Under the pieces are notes generated by a model. That model did no database searches. It saw only the letters and a list, made by a program, of their open reading frames with translations, and was not told the DNA's origin. Source: Alectoria sarmentosa (Eukaryota; Ascomycota; Lecanoromycetes; Lecanorales; Parmeliaceae). Taken from it: a stretch of 64,000 bases of DNA. Location: the NCBI GenBank assembly GCA_009733775.1, contig WOGZ01000093.1, positions 47,281 through 111,280 on the forward strand. The letters run 5' to 3'. Below, one piece after another: positions 12,476 through 24,320 of the stretch (position 1 is its first letter; every line of letters starts with the position of its first letter). A program made the translations under genes and the position numbers.

Positions 12476-13230
12476 GCAGTAAATTCCAACAAGTTTCTCA
12501 ACTGTCTGATCTATCCCTTACTGATGGTCGAAGGATACGATGATCTGCAGATCTTCAGCCCAAAAAACGCTCGCATATCTGGCGCAATGCCTTGAGAACA
12601 AAGTCTCGGATGAACGGACATTTGATTGTTTCCCCACCCCCCCCCCCCTTCCCAGTTTAGTATGCAGCGATTTGCTGGGTCTAGGCCAGCATTCATGTGT
12701 CCAAAGCCTCATCAAAACACCCACATACTCTGTTTGCTCCGCCGCTCCCAACCAAAGCAGCTACCAAGACCAATGCGATTTTCTGCAATTGGAGCAGTAT
12801 GCAACCTCTTGACATGGCGAAGCGAAACAATGCTTGATGACTTTATGAAATGTTGAAAGGGCGCAATCCAGATGTGATTGCGGAGTTCCGGATCTCAATA
12901 TCCGATTTCAGTCGAGTGATACCAATATGCTTTGACAGAGTGGATATGATGCATGCAGGGCTGGCAGCAGAAAGAGAAAAGAGGGAGGGGGAGAGACGGG
13001 GCGCCGGGGGGGGGTGAAGATGGGAACCATTACGCAGATGTGATCTTCTCCGTGGTTATGGTCGTTCGTTTCCGAGGCGAAACGCTCTGTCTATTCCAAA
13101 GCGTGTCTATTCCAAAGCGACCAAAGAAATTTCTTTGTACCTAAAGCCGGCTTTTACATTGCATCTTCGAGGCTTGGGATCAAGCAGCTTGACGGGAGTT
13201 TGCAGTCTTAGATTTCTTCCCTCGTCAGCC
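12476..13230. other. Intergenic, upstream of PTH11-type gene
   Basis: Noncoding on inspection. It has a poly-C run near 12636-12648 and a G-rich run near 13005-13015. Short open frames here have low-complexity translations and are not supported. Confidence 0.45.
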
Positions 13231-14550
13231 ATGCCCAGTTCATTCTGCGACGAAAATCAAGGAACGATCGGTCTAACTTTTGCTTGGGTACTGTTGTCTA
13301 TCGGTATCCTTATCGTGAGCTTGCGAATCTATGTGCGCTCGGTTGTCAATCGCAAAATCGGGTGGGATGACTACACGGCAGTGGCAAGCCTCGTCAGTAT
13401 ATCGTCTTGTCTGCGTTCTGCATTCACCTTTGTCGTAGTATAATTTCAACTCCAGAAAGTACGTGGACGATGGCTCATACTAGCCGTCGTCTAGGTCACC
13501 GGAATCGTAGTCGGCGGTTTTTTCACCAAAATGATCACCTCGGGCATGGGTCGACACTTATCCTGCCTTCCCCCACAATCTGTCATCTCCATGCTCGAAT
13601 TCAGCGCTATCTTTGAAGCCTTGAGCGTTTTCGGCATTGGCATTGTCAAAATCACCGTCTGCCTAGCTCTTCTCCGAGTCGTGGAACGCGCTCGCCGTGG
13701 AATCACTCTGTTCCTACGGTCCCTTCTCGTTTTCATCGCCGTCACCCACCTAGCGCTGGCGATGCTCTGCTTCCTGCATTGTAGACCCCTTGCCGCGCTT
13801 TGGAACCCGGAGGTCCATGGATCGTGTTTGTCAACGCACACGACGGTTCTGGCGGGATATGTTGGCTTTGCCGTTGACATTGTCACGGATCTGGTGTGTG
13901 CCGGCATACCTATCTTGGTCATTCATCGGCTGCAGATGAGCTTTCGAACGAAGGTGGCGCTGTGTGTACTCTTAGGGTTGGGGGTCTTTACCGCAGGGTG
14001 TGCTGTGGCCAAAGCTATCACGTTGAGGGGCGTCTTCGCGGATGATTATACATTTGGCTTCACTAAGCCTGCGACTTGGGCTGCTGTTGAGCAATTTGTT
14101 GGGGTTATCATTACTTCCATTCCCGCTCTTCGTCCATTGTTGAGCAGCTTCCCTGAGAGACCTCACAGATGCTCTGGCATTCGGAAATACATATTTTGGG
14201 GAAGCAAAACCGGTACCTCTGGGCTCGGAAAGACAGCCAGTCAACAACAGCAACAACAGGTGCCTGGGTCCGAATCAGATGTACAAGAAAGCGCCAGCAC
14301 GAAGAAGACATTCTTGAATTGGTATAGAGATAGTCGAGAATCATCTTTCGGCAGTAGTGACTTGGATCAGGCGACTGCGGTCTATGATGAATCTTCAAGA
14401 GGCGGTACGAGGGAAACAGATCCAGAGAAGGGACTTCTTGGCGATGGGTTTGGTCATGTGGGAGGAGTGGATTATCTGAAGGGATGGTCACTCCCTGATA
14501 TTGCGGATCGAAGATCGGCGATGATCTCTATGCCAGTGTTTGACGTTTGA
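13231..14550 (+). CDS. PTH11-type (fungal rhodopsin-domain) seven-helix membrane protein
   Basis: Two exons: 13231-13392 and 13495-14550, joined by a 102-bp intron (donor GTCAGT, acceptor GTCTAG) in phase 0, giving about 405 residues. Exon 1 has a first helix and the family signature IGWDDYTAV (GWDD at residues 44-47). Exon 2 continues with VTGIVVGG, SGMGRHLS, KITVCLALLRV, the extracellular Cys region around CFLHCRPLAALWNPE, then more helices and the typical SIPALRPLL. A cytosolic tail of roughly 120 residues is polar, with a Gln run (QQQQQQ). It is a putative plasma-membrane receptor with unknown ligand. It is distinct in sequence from the other two family members in the window. The model is simple and well supported. 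Confidence 0.88.
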
Positions 14551-15359
14551 GAGATAGAATGCAGAGTCTGCCTTGTCTAATCTCTCCGCACATTGTTAAA
14601 AGAAGGACTGGATTGCTCAACCTTTGTGCGGCCTCGCTCCTCCTTTCATGTTCATCGAACTCAGCGCGATTAGCCATTCCAGTGCATCAACTTGGTTAGA
14701 GGTCTTTAACTAGCGGAGGAGAGTAATAACCCAAAACTTTATGATCAAGTCTTTCGAAGTCGAGTTTGGAAAGCTGATGGGACACATCTTTTGCGATTTT
14801 CGCGGGCCTCAGGCGCACTTTATTTTGTCGAGGCGAGCTTTGATCCAATTACTCTGACAAAGCCGCGCACAGGAGGAATCGTCCTCAACGCTCCCTTTTC
14901 TCTGATTTATGCATATTTTTGTGGGTATCAACCTAAATAACTCGACTCTTTCTGTCAGAGTCACAGAAAATGACGAACAACCAAGGACAGATCGTTGTGA
15001 GTGTCACCTTTTTATGGCAGTGTTCCTAAATGACAAGACCTTTGAAGGAAAATCTTGACAATTCACGACCTGGTGCTGATTTGATTCCCCCATTTATGCA
15101 TGAGAAGTGCACAGAGCTTGAGATTAGGGTTATGCAGCTTTCGTAACTGCATGTCCAAATGTGTTGCGATACGTAAGGGTTTAGTCGATTTAGTAAAACA
15201 GGCAGCTCGGTACGAGCTGCCTCCGAACCTACAGCGGTGCAGCGATAAGATCTCCACTGCCCTCCAGTCTTCTGTACACTAGCCCAGGACGCTATCCAAT
15301 TCCATAATTCCGTACATATTCCTACCCTCGCCTCTAATGCCTCCGCCCACGACATCGCC
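14551..15359. other. Intergenic region between PTH11-type gene and Gemin2
   Basis: No gene recognised. It holds the 3' end of the receptor gene and the promoter of the Gemin2-like gene. Short open frames overlap on both strands without family motifs. Confidence 0.45.
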
Positions 15360-16802
15360 ATGACCAACAAACGCGAGCATCCCGAAAATCACGATGGAGA
15401 AGGCTTCCTCTACAACAAACGATCCCGGCTCAACAATTCGAACGGCAGTGACGACTTGCTCTCGTCTTCCCAATCCCGGATAGATCCCACCTACGGTCAG
15501 CGTGGCGCCTTTCCGGGCCTCGACGACGCCAATAATGACGATGGGCTCTTCTACGGACCAGCCAGCGATGGCTTAGAATATCTACGCATGGTCAGGTAAG
15601 TCGTATGACCCCCAGCTTCTCCTAAGCAACCAATGCTGAGACTCTTCTTCCAGCGCGTGAGCCACAGCCGTAAAGCTGACCGCGTTCTGTGTGTCTATAG
15701 ATCAGAAGCTAAGACTGTTCCCAACCTCCTCGTCGCGCCCATTTCGCCCACTGTCCAATCCAAAAAGAATGACCTCTACGCGGACTATCCTCGAGGCTAC
15801 TATTCTAATGGCGCATACACTGCCACTCCTCTTCCTCAGTCTAACCCCAGTCAAGCATATACGAAGGGCGGGCAGCAAGAAGATCAAGATCAAGATCCCC
15901 AAGAAGCATACTACGCTTCGCTCTGTGCGCGCTTTACCGAACTTACCGAGTTTCTCCAATCACCACCCCCTCGCGCTACGCCAAACAACACTGATATCCA
16001 CTATCTTGATCGAACGATACCACGACAATGGCGGGGATTCATACTGAATACAGCGCCCACGATGGTCTTGCTGGCGCGGCTTACGTATGAGAGCGTGATT
16101 TGCGGACTCGAGGTACTCGAGTCCTTGTTGACCTCGGCAAATTTGAGAGGGAAGAAAGGGAAGAACATTGGAGGTTGGACTTGGGGCTTGCTGGGAAGGT
16201 GCAGGGAGGTGGGGCAGATGGGTAGCGAAGAGGTTGGGGTGTTGAGGAAGTTGGGGAAGCAGGCTGTCTGGTTGTTGAGGAGGATCAGTGCGGGCGAGGT
16301 CACGGACGGGGCTGTAGATGAACCGGATGTGGACGCGGGAGGTGAAGAAGAAGAGGAGGGAGAAGGGGGAGAGGAAGTAGTGGAAAACGGTGCAGATTTC
16401 CTGGATGCTGAGGATGCGGAAGACGGCTATTCTCCATACATCGATCCTATTGCTTCCATGGCGTCAGGCCATGACGGGAACAGCGAGGCTCATCCAACAG
16501 CCACAAATTCTGATGCTGATCTCGCGACAGCGAAGCAGCATATCCTCAACTCTCTTGACATCAACCAAGCGCAGACCGATCCCACGGAGACCAATGACAG
16601 CCTTGAAGACGATATGCAACGCCCCACAGCGACTTACCCAATCACAGAACTAGAAGTGGATGACGAAGGAGGCCTGAAAGAGAGCGCAGATGCGAAGGCA
16701 ATGATGCATGCTACGCTGGATATGCTCGTCACCATTGTAGGCGAATTCTACGGGCAGAGGGACTTGCTGGATGGGCGGCTTCTATGGGATGAGATGCAGT
16801 AG
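15360..16802 (+). CDS. GEMIN2: Gemin2/Brr1 (SIP1) family snRNP-assembly protein
   Basis: Exons 15360-15595 and 15701-16802, intron of 105 bp (GTAAGT to CTATAG). Splicing gives EYLRMVRSEAKTVPNLLVA, equivalent to the YLRxVxxEA segment of Gemin2, and a 445-residue protein. Conserved helices follow: LARLTYESVICGLEVL with the aligned GWTWGLLGRC (human counterpart: RWLYALLACLEKP). The C terminus has VGEFYGQRDLLDGRLLWDEM, matching the YFDQRDLADE ending of Gemin2. An acidic, low-complexity insert (EEEEEGEGGEE, about residues 235-330) separates the last helix and is variable in fungi. In animals Gemin2 binds SMN and the Sm ring during snRNP assembly in the cytoplasm. An alternative acceptor (CTTCCAG at about 15653) would break this motif. 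Confidence 0.85.
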
Positions 16803-17014
16803 TCGTGTCCTGCGGAACTAGACTGTAATTAAACAGATTGCTTTGGAAGGCCTTGAAGTGATTGAAGTGACGGAGATTGCCAGCTGCAGTGCTTGAGAAA
16901 GGAAATGTGCGAATTCATGATCGAAAATGGGGCTATAAAGATGTTTTAGTGTCGTAAAATTTTTATTATACAATATAAGCAAATAGCTTTCTTTTTCTTT
17001 ACATGAAGAATCAA
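16803..17014. other. Gemin2 3' region
   Basis: Short AT-moderate spacer between Gemin2 and the tRNA gene, with nothing else recognised. Confidence 0.4.
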
Positions 17015-17103
17015 TCCGGTATGGTGTAGGGGTTAACATCGTCCGCTTTCAACGTCGCAATTGATGGCCCGGACAGCCCCGGGTTCGATTCCCGGTACCG
17101 GAA
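17015..17103 (+). tRNA. tRNA-Glu (anticodon TTC) with a short intron
   Basis: The acceptor stem TCCGGTA pairs fully with TACCGGA at 17096-17102, leaving A as discriminator. The A box is GTGTAGGGGTTAACATC-like and the T arm CCGGG-TTCGATT-CCCGG is perfect. The anticodon stem GTCCG/CGGAC encloses CTTTCA with anticodon TTC. An intron of about 17 nt (roughly 17052-17068) sits at the canonical position one base 3' of the anticodon. A T-run for Pol III termination is seen downstream (about 17114-17123). Confidence 0.88.
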
Positions 17104-17650
17104 ACAACGACCTTTTGAATTTTTTGCCCTTGGTGTCTTGTCTTCTTCTTTCCATCTATTCAAGCCAGATGAACACGAAGCTCTCCTGCGGCCATTCCTG
17201 CGCGCCTCTTCGATGCCTGAAAGGTTTGTTGGTTGAAACAACCCGGGAGAAGGGTATTGCTATAAATGGATCACTAGCAAGCACCGCTTCTGCCTTCCAC
17301 CTCGTATCTCAAGACCATCATCAGCGAATGAATCTTTTTGGTTTAAATAGGTATCTATGGATGCCTATCCTGCTGACTGGGTGGAGATAATGCGATTGAA
17401 TGAATGAATGAGTGCCTGGTGCTTAATCGCGGACTATTTCGAGCTTCGATGACCCCCCTCCTACGGCTTGCGCCTATGGTATCCGTATGCTATGCTTTTT
17501 GACTGCTGTTTCGTATGGAGAGCACTGCCTCATCGCAGCGGAGCCTGAGTATATTCTTGCCATGAAGCGTTCTCGTTTTTCTTCCATCTTCTGCTCTATC
17601 ATGGTCACGGTTTCCCATGTTCCTTATTCATCTACCATAGTAATCTAGTC
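17104..17650. other. Intergenic, no gene seen
   Basis: Spacer with AATGAATG-type short repeats near 17396-17410. No coding frame has family features. Confidence 0.4.
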
Positions 17651-18439
17651 ATGCCTACTACATCCATCTCAAGCGAGCAACAAGTCCTTCAGATCATTTC
17701 CTTTACTATACTCAATGACAGCACCATCGAACACAGGTTCTCGCAGGAAGGTAGAAGATGGAGGAAAGCGATGCGGACGATCAGGAAGCAGACGGGGTGG
17801 CTGCGGACGCTTTGGGGGCGGGACATGAACTCCTCTTATAAGATTGATATCTTCATTGGTATGAAAAAGCACATTCACTCCGAAGTGCGCTGATCCCGTC
17901 TCCCTCTGGGCGCTGAATAAAATTGTTGATTCGCGTTGTAATCGATTGCAGCCTGGACCGACATCCAAGCAGCGGAATCATTCCAAACAAGCCCCAGCTT
18001 TGACGCCGTCCTCGACGGCATCAACATCTCTCCACTCACCGTCCACTGCATTACCACCCACAGCGATCTCTCTCCCCACGGCCTCACAGAATTAGTCACT
18101 CTCTTCTTCCCCACAGCCCTTACGCTCGAGGATCAAGAGTTCTTCGACGAACAATTACAGCATTATACCGCCAGACTGCCGCACGATGAAATTCGATCCA
18201 CGGTCCACGGTTGGACTGCAGGGCCGGTGGGACGCGGTGCAGATAGTGCGAGGGGGTGTCTGATTTTCTTCGAGTGGGGGAGCTTGGATCAGATGTTTGA
18301 GGTGAAGAGGAATACAGATTCGCTGTATAATAATTGTTTCGTGCCATTGAGGGACGAAGCGGAAAGGGGGGCCAGGACGGCACTTTATACTAAGTTGAGA
18401 GATGGTGGGAAGGAGAGGTCGGTTTGTGGGGTCATGTGA
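17651..18439 (+). CDS. Hypothetical protein, probable dimeric alpha/beta-barrel (ABM-like) fold
   Basis: Exons 17651-17858 and 17952-18439 with a 93-bp intron (GTATGA donor, GATTGCAG acceptor), 231 residues. Exon 1 resembles one half of a ferredoxin-like barrel: an N-terminal strand (VLQIISFTIL), a helix ending in RTIRKQTGW, and a strand (KIDIFIAW). Exon 2 has LTVHCITTHSDL and a second half-domain (TALTLEDQEFFDEQL) ending CLIFFEWGSLDQMFEV. This is the general pattern of fungal antibiotic-biosynthesis-monooxygenase-like hypothetical proteins, often with tandem half barrels. No catalytic residue can be named, so function is unknown. The splice is well supported by frame; the fold is inferred by appearance only. 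Confidence 0.68.
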
Positions 18440-19022
18440 GGGATGAGAGATTGATGATTAATGATTGTAATGAAAACGACAAAGGCTGCAAGCTAAGAAA
18501 TTCGCTATAGATCAAATGGTTCTGAATCAGATTGCATGGCTGTTGCCAAAGGAGATGTATCCTCAGCGTTCAGCATATTCCAGTATACATGTCTGCTTTC
18601 ATAGCTCGGGCAAGTCAATTGCTGAAGTTGGAGCACTGATCTAGAACAATTTTTCTTTACCGACACTGGCATCGAATTGGCTCCGTACATTGTCATGGCC
18701 AGCTAATTCAGGCGATCCAATATGCATGTACAGAGCAAGGGCCAACCAAACAAAGAAGCAGGGCATCAGAAACTATATCTCTGCCAGTCTCACCAAGTCC
18801 ACTAGCCGATCGCTAAACGCTAGCGCCTTGGCACTCACACGACAGCCCGAGTCAAAATTTGTCACTGCCACACACCGCACAAGAACATTGACTCATCCAC
18901 CACGAAACAACCACAGTCTCTTCCACAGCTACACTCAAAGCTCCCCTTTCAAACAGTCACAACAGAAGACAAAGAAGCCTGCACGCAAATCTCAAAAGCG
19001 CACAAGAAATAAAACCGCCAAG
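18440..19022. other. Intergenic and 5' leader of the eS27 gene
   Basis: The stretch before 19023 is C/A-rich (CACAGTCTCTTCCACAG, CAAAAGCGCAC), typical of leaders of fungal ribosomal-protein genes. A plus-strand open frame through it has a Thr/Lys/Arg-rich translation without homology features, and I reject it as coding. Confidence 0.5.
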
Positions 19023-19499
19023 ATGGTAAAACGCCGCCCCCCGAGCTGAAGAAAGATGGCGATAGCTTAATGACCTTCTTCACCCCACCGCCCAATCCGC
19101 TAACGCCTCCGCGCTCCAGGTCCTCGCAATCGACCTCCTGAATCCGACGCCAGCGGCCGAGTCAAGGAAGCACAAGCTCAAGGTACGCAACCACCCATCC
19201 CCCCTCCTCTCATCCCGCCGCGCCACTCTCCCCCCCCCTATCCCTCACCGCCAACCCCTCCCCCTTACCGTATCTCAAACCAGCCAAACTGACACGGACG
19301 GAACCCCCCTTGCTAGACCCTCGTGCCGGGTCCGCGCTCCTTCTTCATGGACGTCAAGTGCCCCGGCTGCTTCACCATCACGACCGTCTTCTCGCACGCC
19401 CAGACCGTCGTCATCTGCGGCGGCTGCTCGACCGTGCTGTGCCAGCCGACGGGCGGCAAGGCGCGACTGACGGAGGGGTGCTCGTTCAGGCGGAAGTAA
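19023..19499 (+). CDS. RPS27: 40S ribosomal protein eS27
   Basis: Three coding exons: the ATG alone (19023-19025), 19120-19182 and 19317-19499, with introns of 94 and 134 bp. The product is exactly 82 residues, the family length. It begins MVLAIDLLNP and contains the zinc finger C37-P-G-C40 ... C56-G-G-C59, with TGGKARLTEGCSFRRK at the end, all conserved in eS27. The protein binds the small subunit near the platform. The first intron directly after the start codon is common in fungal ribosomal-protein genes. GTAAAA is a weak donor, but frame and length fit perfectly. Confidence 0.95.
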
Positions 19500-20353
19500 A
19501 GTAACAACGGATGGGATGCGAGTGGTTGGGGACAGGAAAGGAAAGATAGGAAGGAAGTGTTGATGGGGGGTGGTGTTGGAAGGTGGGGGTCTTTGGTGGA
19601 AGGAAGGATGTTTGCAACAGGGTAGTCGGACGGAAAAACCAGACGGCGAGGCAGGATAAAAGATGGTCATCTACGGGCGTTTTTGCATCATGATACCGGA
19701 TATCTAGCTTCGATGAACAGGGTCTGAATGAATGAATCATTGGTGGTGGTGATTGATGATGTTTGTTGATGCGAAACATGTGTGCCAGGAGCAATCGAAG
19801 CACGCAAACAAGACCATCCATCCACACAGCCTGGTTAATTAAAATGAATGTCCAAATCCCACAATATCTGGAAACTCCACTTTAGCCCTTCAGCATCTAG
19901 TTCTCTGACCGGCCCTTTCTTCCAGCCGTCAATGCTGCTGCACACATCCTGTGCAAGCATCACCGGAACCGTATCTCTACGGACCAACAACTCTCGCTGA
20001 CGACAGACCCACAGCACCATACATAACCCACTCTTCCCCCATCTCATCCCGCTCCCCACTGCCACAAGACTGCCCATGAACCCCCTCACCCCCCCATCCC
20101 ATCCCATTCCACACCAACCCAAAAAGCCCCCCTCCACCCTCGATCCCCCCAAACCCTCACACTCGCCCATCCCAAGAACTCCACCCTCCAGCACGACCAC
20201 TCCGCTCCACTCCCCTCCCCACCCCTCCCAATCCAACCCAACCCAACCCAACCCATCCATTCATCCTTCCTCACCACCTACAATGCTTTCAACTCCAACT
20301 CCAACACACTAGGCCAGGCTAGAACGCCCGAACTCATCAATCGTTCACAAATC
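19500..20353. other. 3' region of eS27 and low-complexity spacer
   Basis: Purine-rich then C/A-rich sequence with a CCCAA microsatellite at about 20229-20254. Long open frames on both strands translate to Pro/Ser or Gly/Trp runs and reflect base composition. Confidence 0.45.
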
Positions 20354-20709
20354 ATGGCCGGCCGAGGAAGATTGAGTACGTACGCGGACGGAGTGGCGTT
20401 TGATTATTACGGTGGGGACGTTTTCATTGTTATTATTGTGGTTGCATTCGATGACCGGGTGGAGGGCAATTAGAAGTCGAGAGGTGAGTTGGGTGAGTGA
20501 GTGGTGGATGCCGTGTATGGTGTCATTGCCACTGATGGGATCGCAGGATTGGAGTGCGGATCCCGGATTCAGATTTCAAGATGCGGGTGGTGAGGTGGGT
20601 CGAGAAAGGCCCGTGCGAGTTCCAGGGTAGGAGTATATGTTCGGTGGATAAAGACATTGAGTGAGGATTGCGTTTGGTATTGCTTTGTCAGAATCCCGGC
20701 GTGGGTTCA
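20354..20709 (+). other. Possible small multi-exon gene, weak
   Basis: ATG 20354 begins MAGRGRL before a GTACGT donor. Strong splice signals follow (GAG/GTGAGT near 20488, ATCGCAG near 20547, GGTAGG near 20627, TTTGTCAG near 20693). They can be joined in frame into a product of about 43 residues with a micro-exon. I recognise no family, and it may be an untranslated or antisense transcript. The next open frame (20720-21073), starting MRSGSDWLRL, could be a further part. Confidence 0.2.
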
Positions 20710-21616
20710 GTAAGCATAGATGAGATCTGGGAGTGATTGGCTCAGGCTGGAAGGATTAGACGAGGAAGAGAGAGAGAGAGAGGCAGGAGATGATATCGGA
20801 GATGGCAGAGAAAGTGTTACAGCGTTGCTTGTCAGGCTGTTAGGGGAACCATTTGATATTTCGGATATCGGCACGTTGGGAATACGGGGGGTAGCAAAGG
20901 GAGTGTTGGAGGGGATGAAGAAGCATGTGGGATGGGCTGAGTATGCGGTAAGTATGCCAAACCACTGCAGGGTCTCGAGAAGAGATGGTGCAGGAGCTCG
21001 ACGAGGGGTAGAAGCTTTGCGGAAAATCCAGTGCTGGTTGCTGGTATGGGGAAGTGATGTGCTATGGAGATGAATCAGCAAGGGAAGAGTGCGCTGAACG
21101 GCTACAAGGAGAGAGGGAGGAAGTTTGAAGAGGCAGCAGGGATGTTCATGGAGCAAAGCTGGTGTGTCGAGGTGCATTGGTGGGGATATGTTGAGAAGAA
21201 GACGGGGGAGGGCGGTTGTTGATCCGTTTGATGAGACGGATGGGGAGATAACGGAGGCGATTCCAGCGTGCAATCGATCGACATTGAAGGATGAGAATTC
21301 TGGGCGAGGACTTTTGAGCAGAGATAGACTTGCCGCACATCGAGATGAGCAGTACTTTCGCGAATTTGATTTATTGTCAATGACTCGATTTGGTAAATCA
21401 CGGGGTCGGGCACGAGAGCCCAATATCTCATCATGAAGACCGAATAGTCTTCAAGTAAGATATCGCTTCAAGGGATATGCTCCATTCCCAAAAGCTAGAC
21501 GTCCATAATCTAGCAACTCCTCCTCTTATGATCAATAAAAATCCACCGGGTTCCCATTACGAGTCACACACTTTCGTAAGCTGTATTCCTTTCCAGTAGG
21601 CCCTATTAACAGCTGG
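20710..21616. other. Unassigned, overlapping open frames on both strands
   Basis: A plus frame (20720-21073, acidic then VRLLGEPFDISDIGTLGI) and a longer minus frame (21423-20707, Ser/Pro/Leu-rich) overlap. Neither shows a domain. The plus frame looks slightly more protein-like, but I cannot support it. Confidence 0.25.
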
Positions 21617-23645
21617 TCATCGTCGGATCCTCCCACTAGGCGGAATGGTCCTCCTTGTAGGCGAAGTTTGAAACTTGCCCGGGACAGCTCTTTCCTCCTT
21701 TAACCCCCCGGGCAGCGTTGCGGAGCTCCACCCTCTAATCAGCGGACTCGCATTCTCCTCCCAGCATGCCCAACTGCAGCCTCTCCTCAACAAAGGCACT
21801 GGCATCCCGTGCATTGCCATCAAATTGTCCAGCTGCCCTCTAAGGCCCTGCTCCGGGATGCAGTACCACCATTCGATCCATTCTGTGCGTGGGATAATGT
21901 ACTCATTTCCACAGACAGAGCAGCTTTTGCCGCCTGCTTCTTTGAGTATCCAAGTCTTTTGGACGAGCTTTGTGAGATGTTCCGGACAATTCTCCGGGAT
22001 GAGAAAGGGAAGCTGGCTTAACTGTGGTGACTTTTTGCAAGCGCGTAAGGCGAGCTCGAGAAGAGATGGTGTTTTGGTACGTTCTTCTGGTGGCGGCCCA
22101 AGAAATTCGTCGTCTGCTTGGGGCTCGGGCCAGTGCTCTGGGAGAGAAGATGGAGCCGGTGGCCAATGACGAAATGAGGCGCCTGTAATATCGAGGAAAG
22201 CGATACGTGTCGAGGCTACTTGGCATGGCTCACCAGACTCGAATCTTCGGCTGGGTGCGGGGTTCCAGGTTGATGGGACGGGGCGAATAAGGGGGTTCGG
22301 ATAGATCATGCATTTTTTGAGATTGGCGTGAAGAAGACCGAGGAGCTCCCATGGTAGCCAATTGAGCTGATTACTGCCTAAATTAAGCTCTTTGAGGCTG
22401 TTGAGCTCGCCAATCGATGGAAGTATTTCGGTCAGATTGTTCGAGCGTAGGCTTAAGACTTCCAGATTCTTCAAATGGAACACCTCGCCAGGTACTTCCT
22501 CGAGAAGATTATTTGAAAGATATAGCCGTAGTGCCGGCGTCAGTGACTGGTAACGGTTGCCCTTGCCCTGTTTCGGCACTATCTTTGTATGATAACGCAG
22601 AGGCCGTAGCGTTGGCGCTCGTATTTGCTGCATATACCTTGTTCTGGATTTAGAGTCAGCCTGGATCTGCAAAGGGCCCCTTCTGCGACCGCTTATTTCA
22701 ACATGAGATGTATCAAAACAACCTCCGAAGCTTGTTGTAAGCCACATTTCGCGCTGAGCACAGACATACAGGAGGAAATGTAAGAGAAGGTAGAATTGCA
22801 ATGGGAGCCAAGCGTTGAGAGAAATGCGTTTGAAGAAAAGCAACGTACGATAGATCGATAACCTCTTCGCCTTGTTCGACACACAACGCGACTTTCTTCT
22901 GTGCTTGTTCTTGGACCAAGTGAAAGCCCATCAAATGGCCTGGCTGTTTCTGCCAGTACGGAAATACTGGTCCCTCAAAGCCTCCCGGATCTTCAGTTAT
23001 TCGTAGAGCTTTATTGACCAAAGCTTGCTGTAGTTTCTCCTCCAATGTTTGATTACTCGCATAAACCTTCTTCTCAAGATCAAGCTCTTTTTCATCCTCA
23101 TGCCAAAGCTCCTCATCATTATCATCATCAATGGACGCTCCACTCTCCATGACTTTCAATGCCCTTCGAACGGCATCCTGCCGATCAACGTCTTCATTCT
23201 CTGTAGACTCGTCGCTACCCAGCCAGACACCACTGTCATAGGTTCTCTTGAAGGGGCCCCTCATGCGGGGCTTCTTAGCAGAGGAAGGCATTGGGGCAGT
23301 CTTCCAAGACTCTTCTGTTTCATACCATGGTCTCCGATGCTGTCGCTTGGCCCTTGGCCCGTAATAATTTTCAGCTGAAGAGGCAGGGAGATCGTCACTT
23401 GAGAAGAGGGGCGTGTCACTGGAGCTGGCGAGGTATTCGTCTCGATCGCGTTTCCTATTTACGATAGAAGCAACGAAGCTTGGCAATTCAGGCAAGGTGG
23501 GATCTCCCGAGCTCTCAGTTGATTCTTGGAAGTCAGTGAAGAGGTCAAGAGTCGTGGCTGATGTTATGCTCTCTAACGTGTCGGAGGTCGTACTGCTCAT
23601 ATTACTACTCCAGAGGTCGGAACCTTCCGTAGTAGATGAGGCCAT
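21617..23645 (-). CDS. Leucine-rich-repeat protein with Cys-containing C-terminal tail
   Basis: Three exons, 23645-22849, 22753-22723 and 22627-21617, joining in frame to 612 residues. Residues 1-225 are Ser/Asp/Glu-rich and probably disordered, with a basic KRKRDRD-like stretch. At the first junction GEEVIDLS leads into a first LRR (GLQQASE/QIRAPTLRPL). Further LRRs follow: RLYLSNNLLEEVP, LEVLSLRSNNLTEI and LKELNLGSNQLNWLP. The C-terminal third contains LLELALRAC and a CSVC...EWWYC segment that could bind metal. LRR proteins of this kind are scaffolds; no enzyme motif is present. The middle micro-exon depends on a weak GTTGTT donor, so that junction is less sure. A Gly/Arg/Pro tail ends the protein. 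Confidence 0.8.
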
Positions 23646-24320
23646 ATTTCAGTCTGTGAATAGGCAAATTGCAAACGCAAATGTTCCGCACGGCGAAGGA
23701 CAGGCGCAAGGAGAAGATCGTCTCTGAAAAGAGAGACCGAAGCGGTCACTACGCACAGAGTGGCCATTCAAGATTGTTGATAATTGGGAATTCCCGGGAT
23801 TTAGCCGGATGAAGCTCTTGGCATCGTACTCGCACATGTACTTTAATGATCGACCAGGTCACATGATATTGCCTAATGATTGGAGTGTACTTGATTGGAC
23901 AAAAAGCCTAGTGCGCCCGGCACGTGACCTAGTCGATCATCGCATTTTAGTTCAACAATGACAGCTCTTTCACATTTACAGCAGTCCTCGAGTAAGAGTT
24001 GCTCTCGTACGACTCTACGCAGGTCGGCACCAAAAGTCCTGGACGCCAAGATTCCGGATAACGCCCCACCTGAAGGGCTAGGAGACCGTCTTTTCATCAT
24101 ACTATCCGGTTAATGTGATTTCCTTGGTCCTGTGTATGTTGTGTCGTAGGACTGAGTGCGCTGCAATGATTAGAGTCGACGGATGACTTGGCAGATTTCA
24201 TTACCTATGTAAAAGTGTTCATGTCCACTGTGAGAGTTTTCCCCATAGATTGTTCGATGACAGTCATGACAAACCATCCACCTTACAAATCCCCAGCAAC
24301 ATCAGGCGGTCCTTCCTATT
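23646..24320. other. Intergenic, promoter side of the LRR gene
   Basis: No gene recognised. It includes the upstream region of the LRR gene and the 3' region of the next minus-strand gene. Confidence 0.4.

Noticed and set aside
18690..19049. 119-codon frame upstream of eS27
   Set aside because: Composition-driven (Thr/Lys/Arg) and overlapping the start codon and first intron of eS27.
19835..20312. Overlapping Gly/Trp-rich and Pro/Ser-rich frames on both strands
   Set aside because: Complementary low-complexity sequence (CCCAA/CCTCC); no protein features.
20707..21423. 238-codon minus-strand frame
   Set aside because: Ser/Pro/Leu-rich without domains and antisense to a more protein-like plus frame.
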